Source: Luteococcus sp048595755 (GTDB taxonomy: Bacteria; Actinomycetota; Actinomycetes; Propionibacteriales; Propionibacteriaceae). Taken from it: DNA of 64,000 nucleotides. Positions 1 through 7,985 of the stretch are shown here, in pieces. The position numbers and the translations under genes were made by a program. The DNA is taken from the NCBI RefSeq assembly GCF_048595755.1, contig NZ_CP184360.1:558001-622000 (forward strand). Direction: 5' to 3'. The notes beneath the pieces were generated by a model that was not told the DNA's origin, ran no database searches, and worked only from the letters and a program-made list of their open reading frames with translations. Numbering within the stretch: the first letter of the stretch is position 1; each line of letters begins with the position of its first letter.

Positions 1-499
1 CGTCGACGCCCACCAAACGGCAGGTGGTCACTGCGCGGGGCACGTGGTAGCCCTGACTGACCACCACCAGCTCGTCGACGCCGAAGATCTGCTTGGCGCG
101 CACGCACGAGTCATAGGTGTCGAAGCCGGCGTAGTCCACCACCACATCGCGCTCCGGGATGCCGGCCTCGGCCAGGTAGCGCTTCATGGCGGTGGGTTCG
201 TCGTAGTGCTCGATGCCGTTGTCGCCGCTGACCAGCAGCACCTCCACCTGGCCGCGTCGGTAGAGCTCCGCGGCGGTGTCCAGCCGTCCCCGCAGGTAAC
301 GCGACGGGCGACCGTCGGGATGCACCTGCGCGCCCAGCACCAGGGCCACCCGAGGATGGTGCTCCTGCTCGACGAACTCCTGCACATTGTGCACTCGCCC
401 CCACGAGGCCACCCGGGTCAGCGCCCACGGCGCCCCGACGGTGAGCAGCAGCACACCGGCTCCGGCGGCTGCCAGGCGCTGCCAGCGGGGGCGCGCCAT
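1..499 (-). CDS. SanA/YdcF-like DUF218 protein, C-terminus cut by window edge
   Basis: The reverse frame from an ATG at 499 stays open to the window edge, giving about 166 residues without a stop. It has a positively charged N-terminus and one hydrophobic segment (about residues 9-27), then a DUF218 (SanA/YdcF/ElyC) fold with the expected GAQV, SGDNG and QGYHVPRA segments. Family members are membrane-anchored and linked to envelope integrity; the substrate is not known from sequence. Its start overlaps the stop of the upstream kinase-glycosidase gene as TGATG, so the two are probably translationally coupled. The C-terminus is missing only because the window begins here. Confidence 0.85.
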   Translation of the reverse strand, partial: MARPRWQRLAAAGAGVLLLTVGAPWALTRVASWGRVHNVQEFVEQEHHPRVALVLGAQVHPDGRPSRYLRGRLDTAAELYRRGQVEVLLVSGDNGIEHYDEPTAMKRYLAEAGIPERDVVVDYAGFDTYDSCVRAKQIFGVDELVVVSQGYHVPRAVTTCRLVGVD

Positions 500-3102
500 C
501 AGATGGCCTGCCCGTCGGCGGTGATGCTGAACTGCTTCGTGGCCAGGTCTGCCACCAACTCGGCGACGTGCCCGTCCTTGCGCCAGGTGATCCGCAGCTC
601 GTGCGCCGCCGTCTCTGCGACGCTGCACTCGGCATCCCAGCCGAAGGCGCCGAAGCCGTTGCGGAAGCGCAGCAGCTCGATCTGGCGCTGCACCAGCGGC
701 TGGTGCAGCCCCTCACGCACCTGCTCAACGGTCAGGTTGGTGCGGTTGATCTCCTTGTGACCGCCCGCTCCGGCGCGCTCGACCGCGGCATGGTCGTTGG
801 TGCCGCCGAACAGGTCCAGGTACCAGACCTGCGGCTTGCCGGGCATGAAGAGCTGGATCGCGCGGGCCAGCAGCATCGCCTCGTCGCTCTCCCCCAGCGC
901 CGAGTAGTAGGTGGCGTTGACCTGGTAGTACATCTTCTTCTCGCCGTGCAGGTCCTTCACGTAACCGCCGCGACCCTTGACGGTCTCGATCAGCGCCTCG
1001 ATCTGCTCGTCGGACAGCAGCCCCTTGAGGTCGAGCAGCGGGATGCCGTCATGGCAGCCGAGCATGTTCACGGTGCGCAGCTGCTTGGACAGGATGTCCG
1101 CGATCCAGGCCTTGAGGTGGCCGGCGTCCTGGCTCTCGAAGGCGTCGATCACCAGACCGGGCAGGAAGAAGTCGTAGGTGAGGTAGCCCTTGGAGCTGAT
1201 CAGCTCGTGGATCTTCTCCTCGTAGCGGGAGTGGATCTCCGGCAGCAGCTTGAGCCCGCGCTCGGTGGCCAGCTGGTTCACCTGGTCCAGCAGCTCCCAG
1301 GTGCCCGGGTCGTTGAGGAAGTTCTTCTCCCCCGGCTCCTTGGGGGCGTAGGCGAAGGCGTCCAGCCGGACGATCTCGGCGCCATAGCCGGCCAGCTTGT
1401 CGAGCACGTCGGCGTAGAAGTCCCAGACCTTGGGGCTCTTGATGTTGAGATCCATCTGGCCCAGGTAACGTCGCCCGGCCTCCAGGTGCTCGACGACGGC
1501 CCGCCACTGTTCCAGGCTGACGGTGCCGCCCAGGTCGAAGGCCATGTCGGAGGGGGTGAGCCCCTCGTCGAGGGCCGACGAGATCGTCTCGGCCAGCCGA
1601 ACGGCGGTCTGGTACTGCACGCCGGCCACCTGCATCAGTGACTGTGCGTCGGGGGCGGTGTAGCGCACCTCCTGGTAGAAGGTGTTCCAGTAGGGCTTCT
1701 CGCTGCCGTCGGGCATCCGGACCATCAGGATGGGCAGGCCGGGCTTGCGGAAGAACATGTCCTTGATCAGCTCGGGATCGGGCTGGACGTAGCCCTCGGG
1801 TGTCATCTCGCCATGCCCCTCCCAGAACTGGTTCCAGTCGATGAAGAAGTCGGCGTACTCGCTGCGCGCACCCTTGGCCAGCAAGTCCTGGAACTGGGGC
1901 GAGAGCACCGAGGCGTGGTTGAGGATGAAGTCGAACTTCAACTTGATCCCAGCCGCCCGCAGCGCCTCCAAGTCACCCGGACGTGCGTACACCTGGCTGA
2001 GTTCGTAGTCGATCACCGAGAAACCGCGGTCCAGATCGGTGTTGAAGATGCTGGGCAAGACGTAGGCGCTGGTGAAGGCGCCGTCGAGCTCCGGGCGGGT
2101 GAGTGCGTCGACGACGTCGCCCATGGTGCCGCCGAGGCTGTCGGGGTAGAGGTTCACCATGGCGCCGGACTCCGGCAGGTGTGCCCCCATGCTCTCGAGG
2201 TATTCGGCGTGGCTGATGACCTGCCCGGCCTTGTTGACGATGATCTTGGCCCGGTGCGCCTGCTCGTGCAGGTGGGCCTGCTCGATGCCCAGCACCATGG
2301 TGGTGAAGGGGCTGTCGGTGGCGCCGTCGCGAGCCCGGGAGCGCCGGTGCGCGAGGGTCTCCTCCGGGGTCGAGTTCAGCAGGATCGGGATGTCGACACC
2401 ACGCAGGTTCCCGGAATTGCCGTGGGTCCACTCGATGACCAGGACCTGCACGTCGCGGACGTCGACGTCGTCGTACCAGAGCTGGTCGAGCTCGCGGCCC
2501 ATCCGCTTGAGATGGAGGCTCTCCGCACCGTCGTGGAAGGCCTGCAGGATGGCGCTGACCTCGTCGAAGTCGATCTCCTGGCTGCTGCCCAGGTACTGCT
2601 CGAGCGCAGCGGCGCCGCCCTTCTGGTAGGCGGCCAGCCATGGGTGCTGCGCGCACTCGGCCGGGTCTGCGTCGCGATCGGTGGCCTGCAGTTCGGCCAG
2701 CGCCTGCTTGGCCTGCTCGTCGTAGCCTCCGGAGGCCACCAACGCCTTAAGACCCTCGCTGCGGAAGGTGCGCAGGCGCTCGGCGTCATTGTCGCGGGGA
2801 ATGCGACGGGGATAGTTGTCGCCACTCATCACGTAGGCGCCCAGCCCGTTGTGGCGCAGGAAGGCGGCCAGCACCGAGGCGGTCTCCGACTTTCCGACAC
2901 CCGATCCGCCGTGCACGCTGATCACGGTGCGGTGGTGTGGTGATGCCGCCAGGCTCGTCTGCAGCATGGGCCACAGGCTGGCCATGATGACCTCGGCCTT
3001 GGCGAGGTGGCCCTCGTCGATCTGCACCTTGTCACCGGGCATGTCCCCGGTGGGGATGCTGGCGGGATCGGTGAGGGCGGGCAGGCTGTAGGCGTCGCTC
3101 AT
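499..3102 (-). CDS. P-loop (uridine-kinase-like) kinase fused to GH13_18 sucrose-phosphorylase-like enzyme
   Basis: This 867-residue protein has two domains. Residues about 55-300 form a P-loop kinase with Walker A GGSGVGKS (65-72), resembling the uridine kinase/phosphoribulokinase group. From about 315 the protein looks like sucrose phosphorylase (NLYPDSLGG). All four GH13 regions are present: DFILNH (391-396), RLDAFAY with nucleophile D581, the acid E622 in PEIHS, and HD at 684-685. The hydrolase/phosphorylase half therefore looks active. A plausible job, by inference, is phosphorolysis of an alpha-glucoside with phosphorylation of the released sugar; pgi lies just upstream in the same direction. 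The start is chosen for the GGGGAAG ribosome site just before ATG 3102. The true substrate is unknown. Confidence 0.85.
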   Translation of the reverse strand: MSDAYSLPALTDPASIPTGDMPGDKVQIDEGHLAKAEVIMASLWPMLQTSLAASPHHRTVISVHGGSGVGKSETASVLAAFLRHNGLGAYVMSGDNYPRRIPRDNDAERLRTFRSEGLKALVASGGYDEQAKQALAELQATDRDADPAECAQHPWLAAYQKGGAAALEQYLGSSQEIDFDEVSAILQAFHDGAESLHLKRMGRELDQLWYDDVDVRDVQVLVIEWTHGNSGNLRGVDIPILLNSTPEETLAHRRSRARDGATDSPFTTMVLGIEQAHLHEQAHRAKIIVNKAGQVISHAEYLESMGAHLPESGAMVNLYPDSLGGTMGDVVDALTRPELDGAFTSAYVLPSIFNTDLDRGFSVIDYELSQVYARPGDLEALRAAGIKLKFDFILNHASVLSPQFQDLLAKGARSEYADFFIDWNQFWEGHGEMTPEGYVQPDPELIKDMFFRKPGLPILMVRMPDGSEKPYWNTFYQEVRYTAPDAQSLMQVAGVQYQTAVRLAETISSALDEGLTPSDMAFDLGGTVSLEQWRAVVEHLEAGRRYLGQMDLNIKSPKVWDFYADVLDKLAGYGAEIVRLDAFAYAPKEPGEKNFLNDPGTWELLDQVNQLATERGLKLLPEIHSRYEEKIHELISSKGYLTYDFFLPGLVIDAFESQDAGHLKAWIADILSKQLRTVNMLGCHDGIPLLDLKGLLSDEQIEALIETVKGRGGYVKDLHGEKKMYYQVNATYYSALGESDEAMLLARAIQLFMPGKPQVWYLDLFGGTNDHAAVERAGAGGHKEINRTNLTVEQVREGLHQPLVQRQIELLRFRNGFGAFGWDAECSVAETAAHELRITWRKDGHVAELVADLATKQFSITADGQAI

Positions 3103-3112
3103 GGTCTTCCCC

Positions 3113-3139
3113 TGGTGCTTCGACGCACCAACCTGGTGC
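3113..3139 (-). promoter_or_regulatory. Alternative 5'-leader hairpins before the kinase-GH13 gene
   Basis: On the reverse strand the leader reads GCACCA, TGGTGC, GCACCA in succession (3139-3134, 3130-3125, 3118-3113). The central TGGTGC can pair with either neighbour, and the second pairing lies directly against the GGGGAAG ribosome site. This is the layout of a small two-state attenuator, but the stems are only 6 bp and no ligand class is recognised. Confidence 0.3.
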
Positions 3140-3223
3140 GCTGCTCCAGCCTAGCCAGCCCCTCTGGCGCGGGAATCCGACCCCTCGACCACACAGCTGC
3201 ACCAGACAGCTCAACCAGACAGG

Positions 3224-3277
3224 ACGCCCCGCCCTCCGCGTCGAACTGCGGGCCAGTTCGGTGGGAGGACGGGGCGT
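3224..3277 (-). terminator. Nested stem-loop terminator downstream of pgi
   Basis: ACGCCCCG-C-CCTCC (3224-3237) pairs with GGAGG-A-CGGGGCGT (3264-3277), and an inner stem GAACTG/CAGTTC (3243-3248, 3254-3259) sits in the loop. It lies about 75 bp beyond the pgi stop and before the next leftward gene. There is no long T tract, as is common in high-GC actinobacteria. A dispersed repeat, CCCTTCGACAGGCTCAGGG (about 3285-3303), lies beside it. Confidence 0.6.
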
Positions 3278-3351
3278 GCGTGGTCCCTTCGACAGGCTCA
3301 GGGATCGGGTGACACCTCAGGGGCCGGGTGCCGCCTCGGGGACGGCAGGGA

Positions 3352-5025
3352 TCACTTCTGGCGCTCGGCCAAGTAGTAGTCGATCAGTGCCTGCGTCGAG
3401 GAGTCCTGGGCCTTCTTGGCCTGTTCGTCGCCCTGCACCGCGGGAGCGATCTTCAGCGCCAGCTGCTTGCCCAGCTCCACGCCCCACTGGTCGAAGGAGT
3501 CGATGCCCCAGACGATGCCCTGCACAAAGGTGATGTGCTCGTACAGCGCGATCAGCTGTCCGACCACGGCCGGGGTCAGGGCCGGAGCCATGATCGAGGT
3601 CGTGGGCTTGTTGCCGGCAAAGACGCGGGCCGGGATGATGTGCTCGGCCGTGCCCTCGGCCCGGACCTCGTCGGCGGTCTTGCCGAAGGCCAGCGCCGCG
3701 GTCTGGGCGAAGAAGTTGCTCAGGAAGAGCTCGTGCACGTCCACGTCGCCGTCCTTCGTCGGGTGCGCCGGGTTGGCGACGGCGATGAAGTCGGCCGGGA
3801 TCAGCTTCGTGCCCTGGTGGATCAGCTGGTAGAAGGCGTGCTGGCCATTGGTGCCGGGCTCCCCCCAGAAGATCTCGCCGGTGCCGGTGGTGACCGGGGT
3901 GCCGTCCCAGCGGACGCTCTTGCCATTGGACTCCATGGTGAGCTGCTGCAGGTAGGCGGCAAAGCGGTGCAGATACTGCGCGTAGGGCAGCACGGCATGG
4001 CTCTCGGCCTTGAAGAAGTTGGTGTACCAGACGTTCAGCAGGCCCATCAGCAGCGGGACGTTCTGCTCCGCCGGCATCTCACGGAAGTGGATGTCCATGG
4101 CGTGCATGCCGGCCAGGAAGTCCTGCCAGTTCTCCTTGCCGATGGCCACGATCACCGCGGTGCCCACGGCCGAGCTCACCGAGTAACGGCCGCCCACCCA
4201 GTTCCAGAAGCCGAAGGCATTGGCCGGGTCGATGCCGAAGGCCTCCACCTTGTCCAGGGCGGTGGAGACGGCGACGAAGTGCTTGGCGATGGCGTCCTTG
4301 GACTGCTCCTCGGAACCGTCGATCGCACCGGACTCCTTCAGCTTGGTCAGCAGCCAGTCGCGCGCCATGCGGGCATTGGTGAGGGTCTCCAAGGTGGTGA
4401 AGGTCTTGGAGGCGACGATGAACAGCGTCTGCTCGGGGTCCAGGTCGGCGACCTTCTCGGCGCAGTCGTTGGGGTCGATGTTGGAGATGAAGCGGGCGTC
4501 CGGGCCGGTCTTGTAGGGCTTGAGGGCCTCGTAGACCATGACGGGACCCAGGTCGGAGCCGCCGATGCCGATGTTGACCACGGTGGTGATCGGCTTGCCG
4601 GTGACGCCCTTCCACTCGCCGCTGCGGATCTTCTCGGCCCATGCGTAGATCCGGTCCAGCACCTCGTGCACGTCGGCGACGACGTCCTGGCCGTCGACGG
4701 TCAGCTCGTCGCCCGTGGGCAGGCGCAGCGCGGTGTGCAGCACGGCACGGTCCTCGGTGACGTTGATGTGCTCACCGGTGAACATGGCCTCGCGCATCTG
4801 CGGCAGGTTGACCTCCTCTGCCAGCTTCAGCAGGGCGGCCTTGACGTCGTCGTCGAGGAAGTTCTTGGACAGGTCGACGTGCAGGTCTGCCGCGTCGAAG
4901 GTGAATCGCTTGGCACGGTCGGGATCAGACGCGAAGGCGCCCTTGAGGTCGGGGGTGAACCCCTCATGGAGCTTGGTCAGTTCGGCCCAGGCGGCCGTGG
5001 ACGTGGGATCAACCGGAGTCTGCAT
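3352..5025 (-). CDS. pgi: Glucose-6-phosphate isomerase
   Basis: This 557-residue protein has the normal bacterial Pgi length. Conserved blocks are visible along it: VNIGIGGSDLGP, VGGRYSVSSAVG, the GTNGQHAF segment and the C-terminal GIDSFDQWGVELGK signature. It interconverts glucose-6-phosphate and fructose-6-phosphate in the cytoplasm. The start ATG 5025 is preceded by TAGGCT six bases upstream, a possible -10 box, so the transcript may be leaderless; a GGAGG also lies there but is too close for ordinary spacing. A nested hairpin follows the stop. Confidence 0.98.
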   Translation of the reverse strand: MQTPVDPTSTAAWAELTKLHEGFTPDLKGAFASDPDRAKRFTFDAADLHVDLSKNFLDDDVKAALLKLAEEVNLPQMREAMFTGEHINVTEDRAVLHTALRLPTGDELTVDGQDVVADVHEVLDRIYAWAEKIRSGEWKGVTGKPITTVVNIGIGGSDLGPVMVYEALKPYKTGPDARFISNIDPNDCAEKVADLDPEQTLFIVASKTFTTLETLTNARMARDWLLTKLKESGAIDGSEEQSKDAIAKHFVAVSTALDKVEAFGIDPANAFGFWNWVGGRYSVSSAVGTAVIVAIGKENWQDFLAGMHAMDIHFREMPAEQNVPLLMGLLNVWYTNFFKAESHAVLPYAQYLHRFAAYLQQLTMESNGKSVRWDGTPVTTGTGEIFWGEPGTNGQHAFYQLIHQGTKLIPADFIAVANPAHPTKDGDVDVHELFLSNFFAQTAALAFGKTADEVRAEGTAEHIIPARVFAGNKPTTSIMAPALTPAVVGQLIALYEHITFVQGIVWGIDSFDQWGVELGKQLALKIAPAVQGDEQAKKAQDSSTQALIDYYLAERQK

Positions 5026-5160
5026 GCCTCCAGCCTAGTTGGGTGGGGGCGCCCACGGGTGGCGTGGGCGTACGGTTCCCTGGCCTGACCCCGAGGATCG
5101 GCCACGCCGGGTTCGCCGGCGCGATACCTCCCGGCTCTTGAAGCAAGGCAGTATGGGGCC

Positions 5161-6072
5161 ATGACCCACCCGGCCTTCCCACCTTCCGGATCGGCGACGA
5201 GCTTCTCGGAGGAACTGGCCCAGGCCCTGCGCCGCAGTGGCATGACCCTGGAGCAGGTGCAGGACGAGCTCCGCAAGGCCGGCACCCCGGTGGCGGCGGC
5301 CAGCCTGAGCTACTGGCAGACCGGGCGCAGCGTGCCGCGCCGGGAGAACTCGCTGCGCGCCGTCGCCCAACTCGAACGGCTCTTCGGGATGCCCACCGGC
5401 CACCTGGCCGAGCTGCTGCCCCAGACCGCCGAGCGTTCCGTCCGCCCGTGGGAGATCAACCCCAAGAGCGAGCTGCTGTTGGAATGCATGGAGGAACTGG
5501 GACTGTCCTTGGTGCGCTGGCGCGGCGTGGTCAACCACGACCACGTGCTCATCGGGGCCGACGGCCAGGAGCTGAGCATCACGGCAACCCAGTTGGTGCA
5601 CAGTCAGATCGACGACGTGCGTTGCTTCCCGGCCATCTATTTCCAGGACTCCTCCGCCCCGGCCAGGCCGGCGATCTCCGCGGTGACCAACTGTGTGGTC
5701 GCCGACCAGATCCAGGTGCCCGAGCACCAGCTCGTGGTGGCCCGAATGGAACTGCACCGCACGCTCAGCCGGGGTGAACCGTCGCTGCACAGCTACCGCA
5801 TCGACTGCGACACGAGCACGCAGCGCAGCTTCCGGTGGGAACGATCCCTGGCCAACCGCCATGACCACCACGTCTCGACGATCGAATTCCAGGGCGATCC
5901 GCCGCGTGAAGCGTCCTACTACTACCGCGGCAAGGGCGCCCACGGAAACCTTCCGGAGCCCGCCCCGGAGCACCAGGGCGACGGCACTGCCCTGCCGATC
6001 TGCGCCGGCATCATCCAGAGCGTCGTGCCCAGTGCCCGCGCCGGAGCCCACGGCGTCGCCTGGCGGTGGTGA
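5161..6072 (+). CDS. XRE-family helix-turn-helix protein with actinobacterial C-terminal domain
   Basis: This 303-residue protein starts with a lambda-repressor-like HTH at about residues 15-80 (LAQALRRSGMTLEQVQ, then SLSYWQTGRSVPRREN, the recognition-helix region). The roughly 200 remaining residues contain no enzyme motif that I recognise. Proteins of this architecture are common single-copy regulators in actinobacteria; the target and signal are unknown. The gene is divergent from pgi, with 135 bp between the starts, and convergent with the GPH transporter across a strong hairpin. Confidence 0.75.
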   Translation: MTHPAFPPSGSATSFSEELAQALRRSGMTLEQVQDELRKAGTPVAAASLSYWQTGRSVPRRENSLRAVAQLERLFGMPTGHLAELLPQTAERSVRPWEINPKSELLLECMEELGLSLVRWRGVVNHDHVLIGADGQELSITATQLVHSQIDDVRCFPAIYFQDSSAPARPAISAVTNCVVADQIQVPEHQLVVARMELHRTLSRGEPSLHSYRIDCDTSTQRSFRWERSLANRHDHHVSTIEFQGDPPREASYYYRGKGAHGNLPEPAPEHQGDGTALPICAGIIQSVVPSARAGAHGVAWRW

Positions 6073-6096
6073 CCACCCGCACGCCCTGACGACGAG

Positions 6097-6131
6097 CGGC
6101 CCCCGCACCCTGGAACTGGGTGCGGGGGCCG
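6097..6131. terminator. Bidirectional hairpin between XRE gene and GPH transporter
   Basis: CGGCCCCCGCACCC (6097-6110) and GGGTGCGGGGGCCG (6118-6131) form a perfect 14-bp stem with a 7-nt loop between two convergent genes. Confidence 0.75.
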
Positions 6132-6147
6132 GAACTCCTACAGCGGA

Positions 6148-7614
6148 TCAGGCGAGGCTTTCGGCCTCCTGCTTCTCACGCTTGGCCTGCAGGAAGGCGA
6201 CGTTCTGCTCGACGACCTTCTTGCTCAGCGGGTAGACGAACTGCAGCGCCAGTGCGACTGCCACCAGCATCAGGCCGGGGATCAGGGTGGAGAACATCCA
6301 AATGCCGTTCAGCGTCTCCTGCGACTGCACGATGGTCTCGCCGGCCTTGCCGGACTGGTAGCCCACGGCAGACAGCAGCACGCCGGTGAGCAGGCCGGCC
6401 GCGGCCTGGCCCATCTTGCGGGCCCAGGAGTAGACGGCGTAGATGGTGCCGTCATTGCGCTCGCCGGTACGAACCTCCTCGGCGTCGATGACGTCGGTGA
6501 TGAAGGCCCAGACCAGGAAGTTGAAGATGGAGATGCAGAACTGCGCGATGGCGTAGAGCACGACCCACGTCTTGGGGGCTCCCTGCAGGTTCAGGAAGTA
6601 GGTGCCGATCATCACCAGGCCACCGATCAGCATGGAGGCCACGCCGGTCTCCCGCTTGCCGAACTTGGTGCCGAGCCAGGGAGCCAGCAGGATCAGGCTG
6701 AAGGCGGGCAGCAGGGCGGCGAACTGGGCCACCGACTGCAGGCTGCGGTCATTGAAGTAGTCGAGCATCAGGTAGCCGAGCATGCCGCTGACCAGGAAGT
6801 TGCTGATGAGCAACAGCAGGGCGGCCAGCACGATGCCCATCAGGGCGCGGCTCTTGACCAGCGAGCCGAAGAGCTGGCCGAAGCTCATGCTCTCGCCGGA
6901 GACCTTCGCCGGCACCTCGACACGTTCGGTGACCAGCAGATAGCACAGGGCATACCAGACCACGGCGATGACGGAGCACACGATGGCGGCCATCGTCATC
7001 CGCGAACCACTCAGCGTGGCCTGGCCGTCGGCCTCCACGTAGACGATGTAGGGCAGGCCCACGGAGAGGGCCAGGATGGCCAGCTGGGCTCCGGTGGAAC
7101 GCCAGACCGACAGCTCGGCACGGTGCTTGGGGAAGGGCGAGATGACCGAAGCCATCGAACCGTAGGGGATGTTGATCATGGTGTAGGTGATCGAGCCCCA
7201 GATCACATAGGTCACGCACATCCAGGCCAGACGGGCTCCATAGGAGTCCCAACCGGCAATGAAGCTCTGGTACATCAGCGCCGAGGCGAGTGCCACCGGG
7301 ATGGCGCCTCGCGCGATCCACGGACGGAACTTGCCGGCCCGAGTGGGCTTGGCGGTGTCCACCAGGCGTCCCATGCCGACGTCGGTGAAGGCATCGATCA
7401 GGCGTGCCGCCCCGAACAGCAGACCAACGTGGGCCGGGTTGATGCCGACCACCTTGGTGTAGAAGAGCATGAAGAACAGCATCTGCAGGATGAAGGTGAA
7501 GTCGTTGCCGAAGTCACCGAACATGTAGCCGACGCGGTCACGCATCCCGAAGGGTCGCTTGCCCTTCAGGACTCCCGGATCTCCTTGCGGGGAACTGACT
7601 GCACTTGTTGACAT
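6148..7614 (-). CDS. GPH-family sugar:cation symporter (MelB-like MFS)
   Basis: This 488-residue membrane protein has about twelve hydrophobic segments. Its N-terminal block (DRVGYMFGDFGNDFTF, then DAFTDVGMGRLVDTAK) is typical of the glycoside-pentoside-hexuronide symporter family. Such proteins import sugars or glycosides with Na+ or H+; the substrate cannot be read from sequence. ATG 7614 is preferred over GTG 7623 because GAGGTG lies six bases before it. About 65 bp upstream is a CGTTGTCAAGAACCA motif that recurs before the amino-acid permease at 18591. The gene stands alone. Confidence 0.88.
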   Translation of the reverse strand: MSTSAVSSPQGDPGVLKGKRPFGMRDRVGYMFGDFGNDFTFILQMLFFMLFYTKVVGINPAHVGLLFGAARLIDAFTDVGMGRLVDTAKPTRAGKFRPWIARGAIPVALASALMYQSFIAGWDSYGARLAWMCVTYVIWGSITYTMINIPYGSMASVISPFPKHRAELSVWRSTGAQLAILALSVGLPYIVYVEADGQATLSGSRMTMAAIVCSVIAVVWYALCYLLVTERVEVPAKVSGESMSFGQLFGSLVKSRALMGIVLAALLLLISNFLVSGMLGYLMLDYFNDRSLQSVAQFAALLPAFSLILLAPWLGTKFGKRETGVASMLIGGLVMIGTYFLNLQGAPKTWVVLYAIAQFCISIFNFLVWAFITDVIDAEEVRTGERNDGTIYAVYSWARKMGQAAAGLLTGVLLSAVGYQSGKAGETIVQSQETLNGIWMFSTLIPGLMLVAVALALQFVYPLSKKVVEQNVAFLQAKREKQEAESLA

Positions 7615-7677
7615 GGTGCACACCTCACTGTGGGCCGTATCTCAGATTCGCTGCCACCGGCTGGCGGACCGGGCTGG

Positions 7678-7692
7678 CGTTGTCAAGAACCA
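7678..7692 (-). promoter_or_regulatory. Shared upstream motif, copy 1 (CGTTRTCAAGAACCA)
   Basis: CGTTGTCAAGAACCA lies 64 bp before the GPH transporter start and matches 14 of 15 bases at 18640-18654, before another transporter. The core GTTRTCAAGAAC has inverted GTT/AAC ends. It may be a common promoter element or an operator. Confidence 0.35.
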
Positions 7693-7792
7693 GAGCACCA
7701 TGAATCGCAGGTGAACTCCCGGTGTTGCAGTTCGTTGCCTCGCCATTGCGAGGCCGTCGTGCTGTCCCGTGACTCGACGCGCCCGTGACTTC

Positions 7793-7893
7793 GACGTGCG
7801 CGGTCGTCGCCGCACGTCGAAACGACAGGCGCACGTGCTGCACCGCGTGCATCCGTTTGCAGCACGTGCGTGGATGACTGCGCACGTCGAAGT
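7793..7893. repeat. Compound inverted-repeat cluster in gene-free stretch
   Basis: The 371-bp gap between 7615 and 7985 has no credible gene. It holds TTCGACGTGCG facing CGCACGTCGAA (11-bp stem), then CGCACGTGCTGC facing GCAGCACGTGCG (12-bp stem), then another CGCACGTCGAA at the right. A smaller hairpin, CCTCGC/GCGAGG, lies nearby at about 7739-7754. The repeated CGCACGT core ties the stems together. It could be a dispersed extragenic palindrome or a protein-binding array. Confidence 0.6.
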
Positions 7894-7933
7894 TGCAACC
7901 CAAGGCCCGGTGTCGTCGGGTGCCAGAAACGAC

Positions 7934-7966
7934 CGTGGGGCAGCCCCGGGCTGGGGCTGCCCCACG
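7934..7966 (-). terminator. Strong hairpin after the SH3b/peptidase-fold gene
   Basis: CGTGGGGCAGCCCC (7934-7947) and GGGGCTGCCCCACG (7953-7966) form a perfect 14-bp stem with a 5-nt loop, 20 bp beyond the stop of the leftward gene. Confidence 0.8.
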
Positions 7967-7985
7967 GCAGTGTCGTTCAGGCTGG

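Noticed and set aside
3328..5088. 586-residue open frame opposite pgi
   Set aside because: It is a GC-driven shadow of pgi with no recognisable domain; the leftward frame has every Pgi signature.
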